Shown: piece by piece, positions 9,028 to 17,592 of the stretch
Position numbering within the stretch: the first letter of the stretch is position 1
Layout of the letters: each line of letters begins with the position of its first letter
Source of the DNA: Sphingomonas panni
GTDB lineage: Bacteria > Pseudomonadota > Alphaproteobacteria > Sphingomonadales > Sphingomonadaceae
Assembly (NCBI RefSeq): GCF_022664435.1
Contig: NZ_JAKREU010000006.1
Location: 62,001 to 126,000 of the forward strand
Direction: 5' to 3'
Length of the DNA stretch: 64,000 bases
The notes under the pieces: generated by a model
Databases searched by the model: none
The model's input: the letters and a program-made list of their open reading frames with translations, nothing else
What the model was told of the DNA's origin: nothing
Translations under genes and position numbers: made by a program

Positions 9028-9062
9028 AAGGGCCGCGAACCCGACGGTCGCGGCCCTTTTTT
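9028..9062. terminator. Intrinsic terminator hairpin downstream of clpA
   Basis: Perfect 11-bp stem AAGGGCCGCGA / TCGCGGCCCTT with a 9-base loop. The T run (six Ts, 9057-9062) is on the plus strand, while clpA, the gene it would serve, is on the minus strand, where the stem is followed only by TTCCCTTAAT. It may work in both directions. Confidence 0.7.
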
Positions 9063-9071
9063 CTTGGCGGA

Positions 9072-11390
9072 TCAGGCTTCTGCCGATGCCTTGGTCTTGC
9101 CGCCCTTGCGCGGTTTCTTGGGGGCTGCAGGCGTGATTTCGAAGCTCAGCGCCCCGTCCTTCAGCGCGACATTGACTTCGCCGCCGTGCACCAGCTTGCC
9201 GAACAGCAGTTCCTCGGCCAGCGGCTGCTTGATCTTGTCCTGGATCAGGCGACCCATCGGACGCGCGCCGTACAGCTTGTCATAGCCCTTTTCGGTGAGC
9301 CACGTCCGCGCCGGTTCGTCGAGGCGGATATGGACGCCACGATCGGCCAGCTGCAGTTCGAGCTGAAGGATGAACTTGTCCACCACCCGCGCCACGACCT
9401 CGGTCGGCAGATAGCCGAACGGCACGATCGCATCGAGCCGGTTGCGGAATTCGGGAGTGAACAGCTTGCGCACCGCCTCTTCCTGCACGTCCTCGCGGTC
9501 GATCTGGCCGAAACCGATCGATTCCTTGGCCATGTCCGACGCGCCCGCATTGGTCGTCATGATCAGGATGACGTTGCGGAAGTCGACGGTCTTGCCGTGA
9601 TGATCGGTCAGCTTGCCGTTATCCATCACCTGCAACAGAATGTTGAACAGGTCCGGATGCGCCTTTTCGATCTCGTCGAGCAGCAGCACGCAATGCGGCT
9701 GCTGGTCGATCGCATCGGTCAGCAGGCCGCCCTGGTCATAGCCGACATAGCCCGGAGGGGCACCGATCAGCCGGCTGACCGAATGGCGCTCCATATATTC
9801 GGACATGTCGAAGCGCTGGAGCGGGATGCCCATGATCTCCGACAGCTGGCGGGCGACTTCCGTCTTGCCGACGCCGGTGGGGCCGGTGAACAGATAGTTG
9901 CCGATCGGCTTGTCGGGGTCGCGCAGGCCGGCGCGCGACAGCTTGATCGCCGAGGACAGCGCCTTGATCGCGTCGTCCTGTCCGAACACCACCCGCTTCA
10001 GGTCGAGTTCGAGATTGGCGAGCACGCGGGTATCGTCGGTCGACACGGTCTTCGGCGGAATGCGCGCCATCGTCGCGATGACCGCCTCGATCTCCTTGGC
10101 GGTGATCGTCTTCTTCCGCTTCGGCGCCGGCACCAGCATCTGCATCGCGCCCACTTCGTCGATCACGTCGATCGCCTTGTCCGGCAGCTTGCGGTCGTTG
10201 ATGTAGCGCGCCGACAATTCCACCGCCGACTTGATCGAATCGGGGGTGTACTTGACCTTGTGGTGTTCCTCGAACGCCGAACGCAGGCCGGTCAGGATCT
10301 TGATCGTATCCTCGACCGAGGGTTCGTTCACGTCGATCTTCTGGAACCGGCGCAGCAGCGCGCGGTCCTTTTCGAAGTGGTTGCGGAACTCCTTGTAGGT
10401 GGTCGAGCCGATGCAGCGGATTTGCCCGCCCGACAGCGCAGGCTTGAGCAGGTTCGACGCGTCCATCGCCCCGCCGCTGGTCGCACCAGCGCCGATGACG
10501 GTGTGGATTTCGTCGATGAACAGCACCGCGTGGGGCAGTTTTTCCAGCTCGGTCACGACCTGCTTCAGCCGTTCCTCGAAATCGCCGCGATAGCGGGTGC
10601 CGGCCAGCAGCGCGCCCATGTCGAGCGAATAGATGACGGCGGGCAGCAACACCTCGGGCACGTCGCCCTCGACGATCTTGCGTGCCAGACCTTCGGCGAT
10701 GGCCGTCTTGCCCACGCCCGGATCGCCCACATAGAGCGGATTGTTCTTCGAGCGGCGGCAGAGAATCTGCACCGTGCGGTCGACCTCGGCCGAACGCCCG
10801 ATCAGCGGATCGACCTTTCCGGTCTTCGCCTTTTCGTTCAGGTCGACGCAGAACTGCTTCAGCGCGCTTTCGCCCTTGCCCTTGTCGGCCGTTTTCGGGG
10901 TCTCCTTCTCCTCGGCACCCTTGGGTGCGGGGGTTTCGGTCGCGGTCGACCCGCCCTTGCCGACGCCGTGGCTGATGAAGCTGACGGCATCGAGACGGCT
11001 CATGTCCTGCTGCTGCAGGAAATAGACGGCATAGGTCTCGCGCTCGCTGAACATCGCGACCAGTACGTTGGCGCCGGTCACTTCGTCGCGGCCCGATGAC
11101 TGGACGTGCAGGATCGCGCGCTGCACGACGCGCTGGAAGCTGCTGGTCGGCGACGGATCGGTCGCGGCGTCCAGTTTGAACGTGTCGAGTTCGGTGTCGA
11201 GATAATGGGCGACGGTCGCGCGCAGTTCGTCGAGGTCGACGCCGCAGCCCGTCATCACCTTGGCGGCATCGACATCGTCGGTAAGCGCGAACAGCAGATG
11301 TTCGAGCGTCGCGTATTCGTGCCGGCGCGAGGATGCGGCCTCGAGCGCCTTGTGCAGCGTGGATTCCAGTGCGGATGCGAAGGATGGCAT
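9072..11390 (-). CDS. clpA: ClpA, ATP-binding unfoldase of the ClpAP protease
   Basis: AAA+ unfoldase that feeds substrates to ClpP. 772 residues, normal length. The N-terminal repeat domain (about 1-145) begins MPSFASALESTLHKALE; the first ATPase module has Walker A GDPGVGKTA and Walker B VLFIDEIH; the second has GPTGVGKTE and LLLDEIEKAH. A KESIGFG segment carries the IGF loop that docks on ClpP. The Lys-rich C-terminus ends KPRKGGKTKASAEA. The adaptor gene clpS, often next to clpA, is not in the flanking sequence here. Confidence 0.97.
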   Translation of the reverse strand: MPSFASALESTLHKALEAASSRRHEYATLEHLLFALTDDVDAAKVMTGCGVDLDELRATVAHYLDTELDTFKLDAATDPSPTSSFQRVVQRAILHVQSSGRDEVTGANVLVAMFSERETYAVYFLQQQDMSRLDAVSFISHGVGKGGSTATETPAPKGAEEKETPKTADKGKGESALKQFCVDLNEKAKTGKVDPLIGRSAEVDRTVQILCRRSKNNPLYVGDPGVGKTAIAEGLARKIVEGDVPEVLLPAVIYSLDMGALLAGTRYRGDFEERLKQVVTELEKLPHAVLFIDEIHTVIGAGATSGGAMDASNLLKPALSGGQIRCIGSTTYKEFRNHFEKDRALLRRFQKIDVNEPSVEDTIKILTGLRSAFEEHHKVKYTPDSIKSAVELSARYINDRKLPDKAIDVIDEVGAMQMLVPAPKRKKTITAKEIEAVIATMARIPPKTVSTDDTRVLANLELDLKRVVFGQDDAIKALSSAIKLSRAGLRDPDKPIGNYLFTGPTGVGKTEVARQLSEIMGIPLQRFDMSEYMERHSVSRLIGAPPGYVGYDQGGLLTDAIDQQPHCVLLLDEIEKAHPDLFNILLQVMDNGKLTDHHGKTVDFRNVILIMTTNAGASDMAKESIGFGQIDREDVQEEAVRKLFTPEFRNRLDAIVPFGYLPTEVVARVVDKFILQLELQLADRGVHIRLDEPARTWLTEKGYDKLYGARPMGRLIQDKIKQPLAEELLFGKLVHGGEVNVALKDGALSFEITPAAPKKPRKGGKTKASAEA

Positions 11391-11500
11391 TCAGTTCACT
11401 CCGGTCGGCCGGCGAGAACGCGCCGGCCCTGCGTCCCGGTATCCCGGGTCTCCCCCAATGTCGGTATGCCGCCGCCCGGCATCAAGCGGGGCGGAACATC

Positions 11501-11698
11501 TCATGACCGGAACAGCGCGTCGGCACTGGCGCGGTGGTTGTTGGCCCGGTCGATTCGCGCGCGGCAACGGACGATTTCGCCCTCCAGCGCGGCGATGCGT
11601 TTGGTCAGTTCGTCGACCGACAACGGGTCCAGATCCTCGGCAAGCAACATGGCGACCACGTTGCCACGAAGATGGTTAACATTTTCGTCGGGTTCCAT
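11501..11698 (-). CDS. DUF1192 family small protein
   Basis: 65-residue protein upstream of clpA. The sequence matches the pattern of DUF1192, a small alphaproteobacterial family of unknown function: DLDPLSVDELTKRIAALEGE followed by a basic coiled helix and an ASADALF end. It is a single predicted coiled coil with no membrane segment. The ATG at 11698 is chosen because residues upstream in the same frame overlap the divergent oxidoreductase gene and show no family match. Confidence 0.82.
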   Translation of the reverse strand: MEPDENVNHLRGNVVAMLLAEDLDPLSVDELTKRIAALEGEIVRCRARIDRANNHRASADALFRS

Positions 11699-11709
11699 GT
11701 CCAGCAGCG

Positions 11710-11738
11710 TTGACCCTAGGGCCGGCGATGTCAATAAC
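11710..11738 (+). promoter_or_regulatory. Candidate sigma-70 promoter for the quinone oxidoreductase
   Basis: TTGACC, 17-base spacer, AATAAC, 24 bases ahead of the ATG at 11763. The -35 is good and the -10 weak. Confidence 0.3.
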
Positions 11739-11762
11739 GCCGAAGACAGGGGGAAGAGCGTT

Positions 11763-12761
11763 ATGAACGTACCAGCGGCGATGCGTGCGATCGATCCGAC
11801 GGAGCCGGGCGGCCCGGAAGTGCTGGTCGTGGTCGAACGGCCGACTCCCCGGCCGGCAGCGGGCGAGGTGCTGATCCGCGTCGCGGCAGCCGGGGTGAAT
11901 CGCCCGGACGTGCTGCAACGCACCGGCGGCTATGCCCCCCCGCCGGGCGCGCCGAGCATTCCCGGACTGGAGGTCGCCGGTCATGTCGTCGCGGTCGGCG
12001 ACGATGCGGACAGCCACCTGATCGGCCAGCCGGTCTGCGCGCTGCTCGCCGGCGGCGGCTATGCCGACTATGTCGCGGTGCCCGCCGGACAGTGCCTGCC
12101 GGTGCCCGACGGCTTGTCGATGGCCGAAGCGGCGGCATTGCCCGAAACGCTGTTCACCGTGTGGACCAATTTGTTCGAGCGCGGCTATGCGGCGGAGGGT
12201 GACAGCGTACTGGTCCATGGCGGCACCAGCGGCATCGGAACGATGGCGATCCTGCTCGGCAAGCTGTTCGGGCTGGAGGTCATCGTCACCGTCGGCAGCG
12301 ATGCCAAGGCGCAGGCGGCGCGCGACCTGGGCGCGGCGCACGCGATCAATTACCGTACCGAGGATTTCGTCGAGCGGGTGGCGGAGATCACCGGCGGGAA
12401 GGGCGTCAGCGTCGTGCTGGACATGGTCGGCGGCGATTATGTCCCGCGCAACATCAAGTGTCTGGCCGAGGACGGCCGCCATGTCTCGATCGCGGTACAG
12501 GGCGGGGCGACCGCCACGATTCCGCTCTGGGACATCATGCGCCGCCGCCTGACGCTGACCGGATCGACGCTGCGTCCGCGCGATGCCGCGTTCAAGGAAA
12601 TGGTCGCCGACGAATTGTCCCGCACCGTCTGGCCGCATGTTGTGGCGGGAAAGCTGCGGCCGGTGATGGATCGCAGCTTTCCGCTGGAACAGGCGGCCGA
12701 GGCGCATCGCCGGATGGAAGCGGGCGATCATGTCGGCAAGATCGTCCTGACGCTGGAATAA
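11763..12761 (+). CDS. NAD(P)H quinone oxidoreductase, zinc-independent MDR family
   Basis: Medium-chain dehydrogenase/reductase of the quinone oxidoreductase type (PIG3-like), expected to reduce quinones with NAD(P)H. 332 residues. Landmarks: AAGVNRPDVLQRTGGY near residue 45, PGLEVAGHVVAVG, the nucleotide-binding loop VHGGTSGIGTMAI, and the late GKIVLTLE end. The zinc-ligand pattern of alcohol dehydrogenases is absent. The start at 11763 has a GGGGGAAGAG ribosome site; an internal ATG at 11781 (MRAIDP) is an alternative. Confidence 0.92.
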   Translation: MNVPAAMRAIDPTEPGGPEVLVVVERPTPRPAAGEVLIRVAAAGVNRPDVLQRTGGYAPPPGAPSIPGLEVAGHVVAVGDDADSHLIGQPVCALLAGGGYADYVAVPAGQCLPVPDGLSMAEAAALPETLFTVWTNLFERGYAAEGDSVLVHGGTSGIGTMAILLGKLFGLEVIVTVGSDAKAQAARDLGAAHAINYRTEDFVERVAEITGGKGVSVVLDMVGGDYVPRNIKCLAEDGRHVSIAVQGGATATIPLWDIMRRRLTLTGSTLRPRDAAFKEMVADELSRTVWPHVVAGKLRPVMDRSFPLEQAAEAHRRMEAGDHVGKIVLTLE

Positions 12762-12831
12762 GGGGATGGCGCATGGGCGCGCCCCGGCGCTTGCCCTTTG
12801 CGGTAACCTGTCCTAAGTCCTTATCCAGTGT

Positions 12832-12862
12832 GGCCGCCCGGTTTGGGCGGCCCTTTCTATTT
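12832..12862 (+). terminator. Intrinsic terminator after the quinone oxidoreductase
   Basis: Perfect 8-bp stem GGCCGCCC / GGGCGGCC with a 5-base loop, followed by CTTTCTATTT. It ends only 13 bases before the next start codon. Confidence 0.75.
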
Positions 12863-12874
12863 CGGAGACCCGTC

Positions 12875-13549
12875 GTGGCCCAGCCGCTGATGCCGCACGC
12901 GACCGCTTCCTGGCTGGTCGACAATACCGCCTTGTCCTTTCCGCAGATCGCCGACTTTTGCGGCCTGCACGTCCTCGAGGTGCAGGCGATCGCCGACGAC
13001 ACCGCCGCGACCAAGCTGACCGGCCGCGATCCGGTGCGCGCGCACGAACTGACGATGGAAGAGATCGAGAAGGGGCAGAAGAACCCCGACTATCGCCTGG
13101 TCATGCAGAAGGGCCCGGAACAGGTCCGCCGTACCAAGGGGCCGCGCTATACCCCGGTCAGCAAGCGGCAGGACAAGCCGGACGGCATCGCCTGGATCAT
13201 CCGCAACCACCCGGAAATCAGCGACGGCGCGATCGGCAAGCTGATCGGCACCACCCGCACCACCATCGCCGCGATCCGCGACCGTACCCACTGGAACATC
13301 GGCAACATCACGCCGAAGGACCCGGTGACGCTCGGCCTGTGCTCGCAGCGCGAGCTGGACGCGCTGGTCGGCAAGGCGGCGAAGGCCGCCGGCATCGAGG
13401 CCCCGGCCGACACCCGCCTGGAAGGCGACCGCGAGGCGCTGATCGAGCAGCTGCGCAACGAACGCACCCAGGCCGCGCGCGACGCCGAACTGGCCGAGCG
13501 GGGCGAAACGGCGGAACCGTCGAGCTTCTTCGACCCGTTCAAGCGCTGA
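12875..13549 (+). CDS. DUF1013 family cell-cycle regulator (TrcR-like)
   Basis: 224-residue protein of the DUF1013 family, nearly confined to alphaproteobacteria and named TrcR, a cell-cycle transcriptional regulator, in family annotation. Seen here: MAQPLMPHATASWLVDNTAL at the N-terminus, a helix-turn-helix-like DGAIGKLIGTTRTTIAAIRD (about residues 119-138), and a charged C-terminus ending SSFFDPFKR. The GTG start at 12875 has GGAG 9 bases upstream and gives the family's usual N-terminus. Specific targets cannot be deduced from the sequence. Confidence 0.9.
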   Translation: MAQPLMPHATASWLVDNTALSFPQIADFCGLHVLEVQAIADDTAATKLTGRDPVRAHELTMEEIEKGQKNPDYRLVMQKGPEQVRRTKGPRYTPVSKRQDKPDGIAWIIRNHPEISDGAIGKLIGTTRTTIAAIRDRTHWNIGNITPKDPVTLGLCSQRELDALVGKAAKAAGIEAPADTRLEGDREALIEQLRNERTQAARDAELAERGETAEPSSFFDPFKR

Positions 13550-13576
13550 TCCGGTAGCATCGGACGGCTTTGACGG

Positions 13577-13608
13577 CCCGGCCATCCTGCGATGGCCGGG
13601 TCGTTTGC
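13577..13608 (+). terminator. Terminator after the DUF1013 gene
   Basis: Perfect 9-bp stem CCCGGCCAT / ATGGCCGGG with a 6-base loop, then TCGTTTGC. The T run is short. Confidence 0.6.
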
Positions 13609-13661
13609 GTATCGGCGGCAATGGCTTAGGCTGGCCTTTCCCATAGCGGAGTGCCACGCCG

Positions 13662-14534
13662 ATGTCCGACGACCTCAACGCCCGCGCGATCGCGCTGTAC
13701 GACGCCTTTACCCATGAGCACCACGACCGCCGGACCTTCATGGCGCAGATGGTCGCGCTCGCCGGATCGACCGCCGCCGCAGAGCTACTGATCGCCGGCA
13801 TCGCTGCATCGCCCGCCGCTGCGCAGCAGATCGCCGCCGACGACGCCCGGCTGGATACCGGCCGCGCGACCGGAGAAGAGGCGGGGCACCCGGCGGCGGG
13901 CTATTTCGCGGCGCCGAAGGGGCGTCGCCGTCTGCCGGTCGTGCTCGTGATCCATGAAAATCGCGGCCTGAACGCGCATATCGAGGATGTGACGCGCCGT
14001 ATCGCGCTGGCCGGCTTCCGCGCGATCGCCCCGGACCTGCTTGCCCCGCAAGGCGGAACCCCGGCCGATGAGGACAAGGCGCGGGCGATGATCGGCACCA
14101 TCGATTACGACGTGGCGCTGGCCCAGGCGAAGGGCTTCCTCGCCCGCGCGCGCAGTGAACGCAGCGGCGTGCGGACCGGCGCCGTGGGTTTCTGCTGGGG
14201 CGGGGGATTCTTCAACCGGCTGGCGGTGGCCGACCCGCTACTGAATGCCGGGGTCAGCTATTACGGGCCGGCGCCCGATCCGGTCGAAGCGCCCAAGGTA
14301 CGCGCCGCGCTGATGCTGCAACTCGCCGAAAAGGATGCGCGGGTGAATGCCACGGCGCTGCCCTGGGGCGATGCGCTGCGCAAGGCGGGAAAGCGGGCGA
14401 TCACCCGTGTCTATCCGGGCGTCGACCATGCCTTCAACAACGATACGTCGGCAGCGCGCTACAACGCGGCCGCCGCCAAGCTCGCCTGGGATCGGACGAT
14501 CGCGCTTCTACGGCAGGAGCTTGACGCCAAATAG
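13662..14534 (+). CDS. Dienelactone hydrolase family protein
   Basis: Alpha/beta-hydrolase of the carboxymethylenebutenolidase type, 290 residues. The triad is intact: Cys in GFCWGGG, Asp in AEKDARVN, His in GVDHAFNND. The N-terminal 55 residues contain DRRTFMAQM followed by a hydrophobic stretch and ASPAAAQQ, which looks like a twin-arginine export signal, although about 22 residues precede the arginine pair. The real substrate is unknown; such enzymes often sit outside any dienelactone pathway, and none is encoded nearby. Confidence 0.9.
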   Translation: MSDDLNARAIALYDAFTHEHHDRRTFMAQMVALAGSTAAAELLIAGIAASPAAAQQIAADDARLDTGRATGEEAGHPAAGYFAAPKGRRRLPVVLVIHENRGLNAHIEDVTRRIALAGFRAIAPDLLAPQGGTPADEDKARAMIGTIDYDVALAQAKGFLARARSERSGVRTGAVGFCWGGGFFNRLAVADPLLNAGVSYYGPAPDPVEAPKVRAALMLQLAEKDARVNATALPWGDALRKAGKRAITRVYPGVDHAFNNDTSAARYNAAAAKLAWDRTIALLRQELDAK

Positions 14535-14579
14535 CGTATGTTCCACCTATGTTCCAATGAACCGCAGGGGAGATGCACG

Positions 14580-15203
14580 ATGGCCGGACTGACGCTCTAC
14601 ACCAATCCGATGTCGCGTGGGCGGATCGCCCGCTGGATGCTGGAGGAGGTCGGCGCGGACTATGCGGTCGAAATCCTCGGCTATGGCGGGACGATGAAGG
14701 CCGACGCCTTTCTCGGTATCAATCCGATGGGGAAGGTGCCGGCGATCGTCCATGACGGGCGCGTCGTGACCGAATGCGCCGCGATCTGCGCCTATCTGGC
14801 GGAGACTTTTCCGGATGCGGGGCTGGCACCGACCGCCGGAGAACGGGCGGACTATTATCGCTGGATGTTCTTCGCCGCCGGTCCCCTGGAGCAGGCGGTC
14901 ACCAACCGCTCGCTGGGCGTGGTGCCAAGCGAGGATCAGCAGCGCATGGTCGGCTATGGCGATTACGACCGGGTCGTGTCGGCGCTGGCGGCGGCGGTGT
15001 CGGCGCAGCCCTATATCGCCGGGGACCGGTTCACCGCAGCCGATGTCTATGTCGGATCGCACCTGATGTGGGGTACGCAGTTCGGCACGCTGCCGAAGGA
15101 GGAGGCTTTCATGGCCTATATCGCCCGGCTGGCCGACCGACCCGCCCATGTCCGGGCGAGCGAGCTGGACGATGCGGCGATGGCAGAGATGCAGGCGGGG
15201 TAA
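14580..15203 (+). CDS. Glutathione S-transferase family protein
   Basis: 207 residues with a thioredoxin-like N-terminal domain (LTLYTNPMSRGRIARWMLEE, Ser in the usual Ser/Cys active-site region; NPMGKVPAIV with the cis-Pro; TECAAICAYLAE for the glutathione carboxylates) and an all-helical C-terminal domain (QPYIAGDRFTAADVYVG). The start at 14580 has CAGGGGAGA as ribosome site. It follows the dienelactone hydrolase by 45 bases and may be co-transcribed. Confidence 0.92.
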   Translation: MAGLTLYTNPMSRGRIARWMLEEVGADYAVEILGYGGTMKADAFLGINPMGKVPAIVHDGRVVTECAAICAYLAETFPDAGLAPTAGERADYYRWMFFAAGPLEQAVTNRSLGVVPSEDQQRMVGYGDYDRVVSALAAAVSAQPYIAGDRFTAADVYVGSHLMWGTQFGTLPKEEAFMAYIARLADRPAHVRASELDDAAMAEMQAG

Positions 15204-15258
15204 GGCAGAGTGATCGGCGGTACGCGCGTTTGTCCGCGGAACTTCGCCAAACAAGCTC

Positions 15259-15287
15259 CGTCCCCCCGGGTCATGCCCGGGGGGACG
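15259..15287. terminator. Perfect 12-bp hairpin between convergent genes
   Basis: CGTCCCCCCGGG / CCCGGGGGGACG with a 5-base loop TCATG, between the convergent GST and cyclophilin genes. It has no T run. The sequence resembles half of the two-armed repeats at 34839 and 41929, so it may be a solo arm acting as a bidirectional terminator. Confidence 0.6.
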
Positions 15288-15351
15288 ACTAGGGCAAATT
15301 TTGCGATCGATCGTGGTGGTATACGCGAGGGTGGAGGATATCCGGCGGCCC

Positions 15352-15999
15352 TCACCGCCGCACATTTATCAGCCAAACCTTCGGCTGCCCGGTCGGTTGC
15401 GGTTTGCCGTCCAGCCGTCGTGCGCGCAGGATGCGGACGGGATCGAGGATCATCTGCCCCTTCATCGCGTCCGATCCGCCGCCGGTCGGCTTGGCAAGGA
15501 TGCGCTTGACGACGTCCATGCCGCCGACGACCCGCCCGAATGCCGCATAGCCGGCAAAGTCGCCCTTCGCGTCCATGCTCGGCATCGCGCCGACCAGCAG
15601 CACGAAATTGCCGCCCGCCGAATTGGCCTCGGGCCGCCGCGCCATCGAGATCGCCCCGTCGACATGGCGGACGCCGGTCCGGTCGGTCCGTTCATGCGGA
15701 AAGGGCGGCAGGATGCGGCGGGCGTCGGTGCGGATGCCGCCCTGCACGAATCCGAGCTTCGGATCGACCTTGCGTCGTGCCGAGCGATAGAAGTCGGTAT
15801 CGTCGAATCGACCGTCATCGACATAGGCGAGGAAGTTCTTCGACGTCGCGGGCGCGCGCTTCACGTCCAGCGCGACGATGATCGATCCGACATTGGTGTC
15901 GATCTTTACCCGGACATAGCCGGGGGTGGCGCGGGTGGCGGACTGGGCGGAGGCCGGCGCGGCAAAGGCCAGCAGGAACAGGGCAAGCAGGATACGCAT
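15352..15999 (-). CDS. Secreted cyclophilin-type peptidyl-prolyl isomerase
   Basis: 215 residues with a clear signal peptide (MRILLALFLLAFAAPASAQ). The cyclophilin core follows: VDTNVGSIIVAL-type strand (DTNVGSIIVAL), APATSKNFLAYVDDGRFDDT, FVQGGI, and GGNFVLLVG; AAFGRVVGGMDVV marks the C-terminal part. The active-site arginine of the FHR motif is replaced by FYRS with Arg retained, as in many bacterial periplasmic members. It probably assists folding of exported proteins. Confidence 0.9.
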   Translation of the reverse strand: MRILLALFLLAFAAPASAQSATRATPGYVRVKIDTNVGSIIVALDVKRAPATSKNFLAYVDDGRFDDTDFYRSARRKVDPKLGFVQGGIRTDARRILPPFPHERTDRTGVRHVDGAISMARRPEANSAGGNFVLLVGAMPSMDAKGDFAGYAAFGRVVGGMDVVKRILAKPTGGGSDAMKGQMILDPVRILRARRLDGKPQPTGQPKVWLINVRR

Positions 16000-16039
16000 C
16001 GCCGCTTCCTAACGCCCGAACCCGCCCGGCGAAAGCGCG

Positions 16040-16495
16040 TCAGTCGGCCGGGCGCGCGGCATATTCGGCCAGCAGCGGTCCGAACGCGTGCGGAGGCGGG
16101 AAGCCGGGATAGCGATGCCGTGCCGGGGTGGTGGCCCATGGCAGCGCCTCGTCGGTCCACGTCTCGATGAACGGCGCGAACCCCTCCGGCCGGTCAAGCG
16201 CGCCGACGCGGACATTGGCGAACCCGGGATCGGGATCGATCCGCGTGAACAGCCAGCTCTTGCAATAATCGCAATGATGATGCCGGACCTGATCGCCGTG
16301 CAGCCCGCCGATCACCGTGTCGCCGGTGACGTGGAGCGCGGCACTGGGCACCGCGACGTTCAGCGAAAAGGCGCTGCCCGACATCTGCCGGCACCCGCGA
16401 CAATGGCACGCCATCGTCATCATCGGCGCGGCATCGATCCGCAGGCGGACCCGACCGCAACGGCAACCGCCTTCGATCGGCAGGGCAGGGGGCAT
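16040..16495 (-). CDS. GFA/Mss4-fold zinc-binding protein (CENP-V/GFA domain)
   Basis: 151-residue protein of the glutathione-dependent formaldehyde-activating (GFA) family. Zinc-ligand pattern: GGCRCGRVR, then ACHCRGCRQMSG, then HHCDYCKSWLFTR. The ATG at 16495 is preferred over 16501 because GGAG lies 8 bases ahead. The reaction is uncertain, since most GFA-domain proteins have not been shown to act on formaldehyde. It is transcribed divergently from the MAPEG gene. Confidence 0.88.
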   Translation of the reverse strand: MPPALPIEGGCRCGRVRLRIDAAPMMTMACHCRGCRQMSGSAFSLNVAVPSAALHVTGDTVIGGLHGDQVRHHHCDYCKSWLFTRIDPDPGFANVRVGALDRPEGFAPFIETWTDEALPWATTPARHRYPGFPPPHAFGPLLAEYAARPAD

Positions 16496-16571
16496 CACCA
16501 TCACTCCGTTGGCGCCAACATCGGTGGCGGTATAGACTGTCCGCCGGGCAGGCAGAAAGGGGAGGCGGACG

Positions 16572-17003
16572 ATGATGATGGCAAGGGCAATCCTGTGGCC
16601 CAGCTTCGCATTGGTCGCGTTGATCTTTCTGGTCGGCATCACGCTGCTGCAGGCGCGGATCGGCCATATGCGGCGACAGCGTCCGCGCGCGGCGGACCTC
16701 GCCGACACCGACGCGACTCGCGCCTATTTCCGTCCGGTCGAGCGGCCCGCCGCCAATCTGGCCAATCTGTTCGAGATGCCGGTGCTGTATTTCGCGCTGG
16801 TGCCGCTGCTGCTGGTGACCGGCCTGGCGACGCTGGCGCAGGTCACGCTCGCCTGGGCTTATGTTGCGGCGCGTGCCGGCCACAGCATCGCGCACATCGC
16901 CGGCCGGGTCCGGCCGCGCTTCGTCCTGTTCCTCGTGTCGAACGCGGTACTGGCGGCGATGTGGATCGGCTTTGCGATCGATATCGGCTTTTCGGCGCGC
17001 TGA
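16572..17003 (+). CDS. MAPEG family membrane protein
   Basis: 143-residue integral membrane protein with about four helices: 7-26, 63-83, 86-105 and 117-138. The MAPEG signature is recognisable in RPVERPAANLANLFEMPVLY and in the AYVAARAGHSIAHI helix. Members include microsomal-type glutathione transferases; bacterial relatives of this size are mostly uncharacterised. An ATG repeat at the start (ATGATGATG) leaves the exact first codon open by one or two residues. Confidence 0.87.
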   Translation: MMMARAILWPSFALVALIFLVGITLLQARIGHMRRQRPRAADLADTDATRAYFRPVERPAANLANLFEMPVLYFALVPLLLVTGLATLAQVTLAWAYVAARAGHSIAHIAGRVRPRFVLFLVSNAVLAAMWIGFAIDIGFSAR

Positions 17004-17009
17004 CGGACC

Positions 17010-17034
17010 GGAACGGCGGAAGCGAAGCGACGTT
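17010..17034 (+). promoter_or_regulatory. EcfG-type general stress promoter
   Basis: GGAAC, 16-base spacer, CGTT: an exact match to the GGAAC-N16/17-CGTT consensus of the alphaproteobacterial general-stress sigma factor EcfG. It lies 28 bases ahead of the lipoprotein ATG, a suitable distance. Confidence 0.7.
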
Positions 17035-17061
17035 GGAGGGGCAAGCTGCTGGAGAATTGCC

Positions 17062-17334
17062 ATGACCCGTTTCGTTGCCGCCGCCGCCCTGCCTGTCCTC
17101 GCGCTGCTCGGTGCCTGTGGCGCGCAGGAGATCACGACGACCAACGACGCGAACGTCGTGTCGAACGACGTCTATGCCAATGCCGCCTTCCGCAACGATG
17201 GCGAGGTCGGCAACGAGATGATCGCGATCAACCCGATGGAAACCGAAGCCAATTCGGTGACGACCGCCGGCGATGCGATGATGGGCAACACCCCCGACGC
17301 GATGAACGCCACGATGGGCAACAGCGCGAACTGA
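17062..17334 (+). CDS. Small Asn/Met-rich lipoprotein
   Basis: 90 residues. The lipoprotein signal MTRFVAAAALPVLALLGAC ends at the lipid-modified Cys 19; the mature part is low in complexity, rich in Asn, Met, Thr and Glu, with repeated GDAMMGN / DAMNATMGN segments and no positive charge cluster. GGAG lies 9 bases ahead of the ATG. The stress-type promoter directly upstream suggests induction by general stress. No function is known; sphingomonads often have short lipoproteins of this type. Confidence 0.8.
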   Translation: MTRFVAAAALPVLALLGACGAQEITTTNDANVVSNDVYANAAFRNDGEVGNEMIAINPMETEANSVTTAGDAMMGNTPDAMNATMGNSAN

Positions 17335-17392
17335 TCCCGCCCTCGCTCTACGCGGCGGCGCCAACTTCGACGCTGGCGTCCGCCGCGTGCCA

Positions 17393-17421
17393 TTGACCGG
17401 ACGGGGGCATATCGGTATAGG
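17393..17421 (+). promoter_or_regulatory. Candidate promoter of the str operon
   Basis: TTGACC, 17-base spacer, TATAGG. It would give a leader of about 165 bases ahead of rpsL. It is the best sigma-70 match in the 258-base gap before the ribosomal cluster. Confidence 0.5.
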
Positions 17422-17592
17422 CCGCGCGTCCCGCTGGGTCGGCGTCGTAGCCGTCATCGGCCTGCATGTGGGTTCAAAGAGCTGAACATTGCTGGAGACA
17501 TCGGCCCCGGGGGTTCGCACCCGCGTGGCCTTTGCGCATTTCTGACAGGAACGGCTCCGGCAAAGTAACCGCAAGATAAGGTGAAGGGCTTC

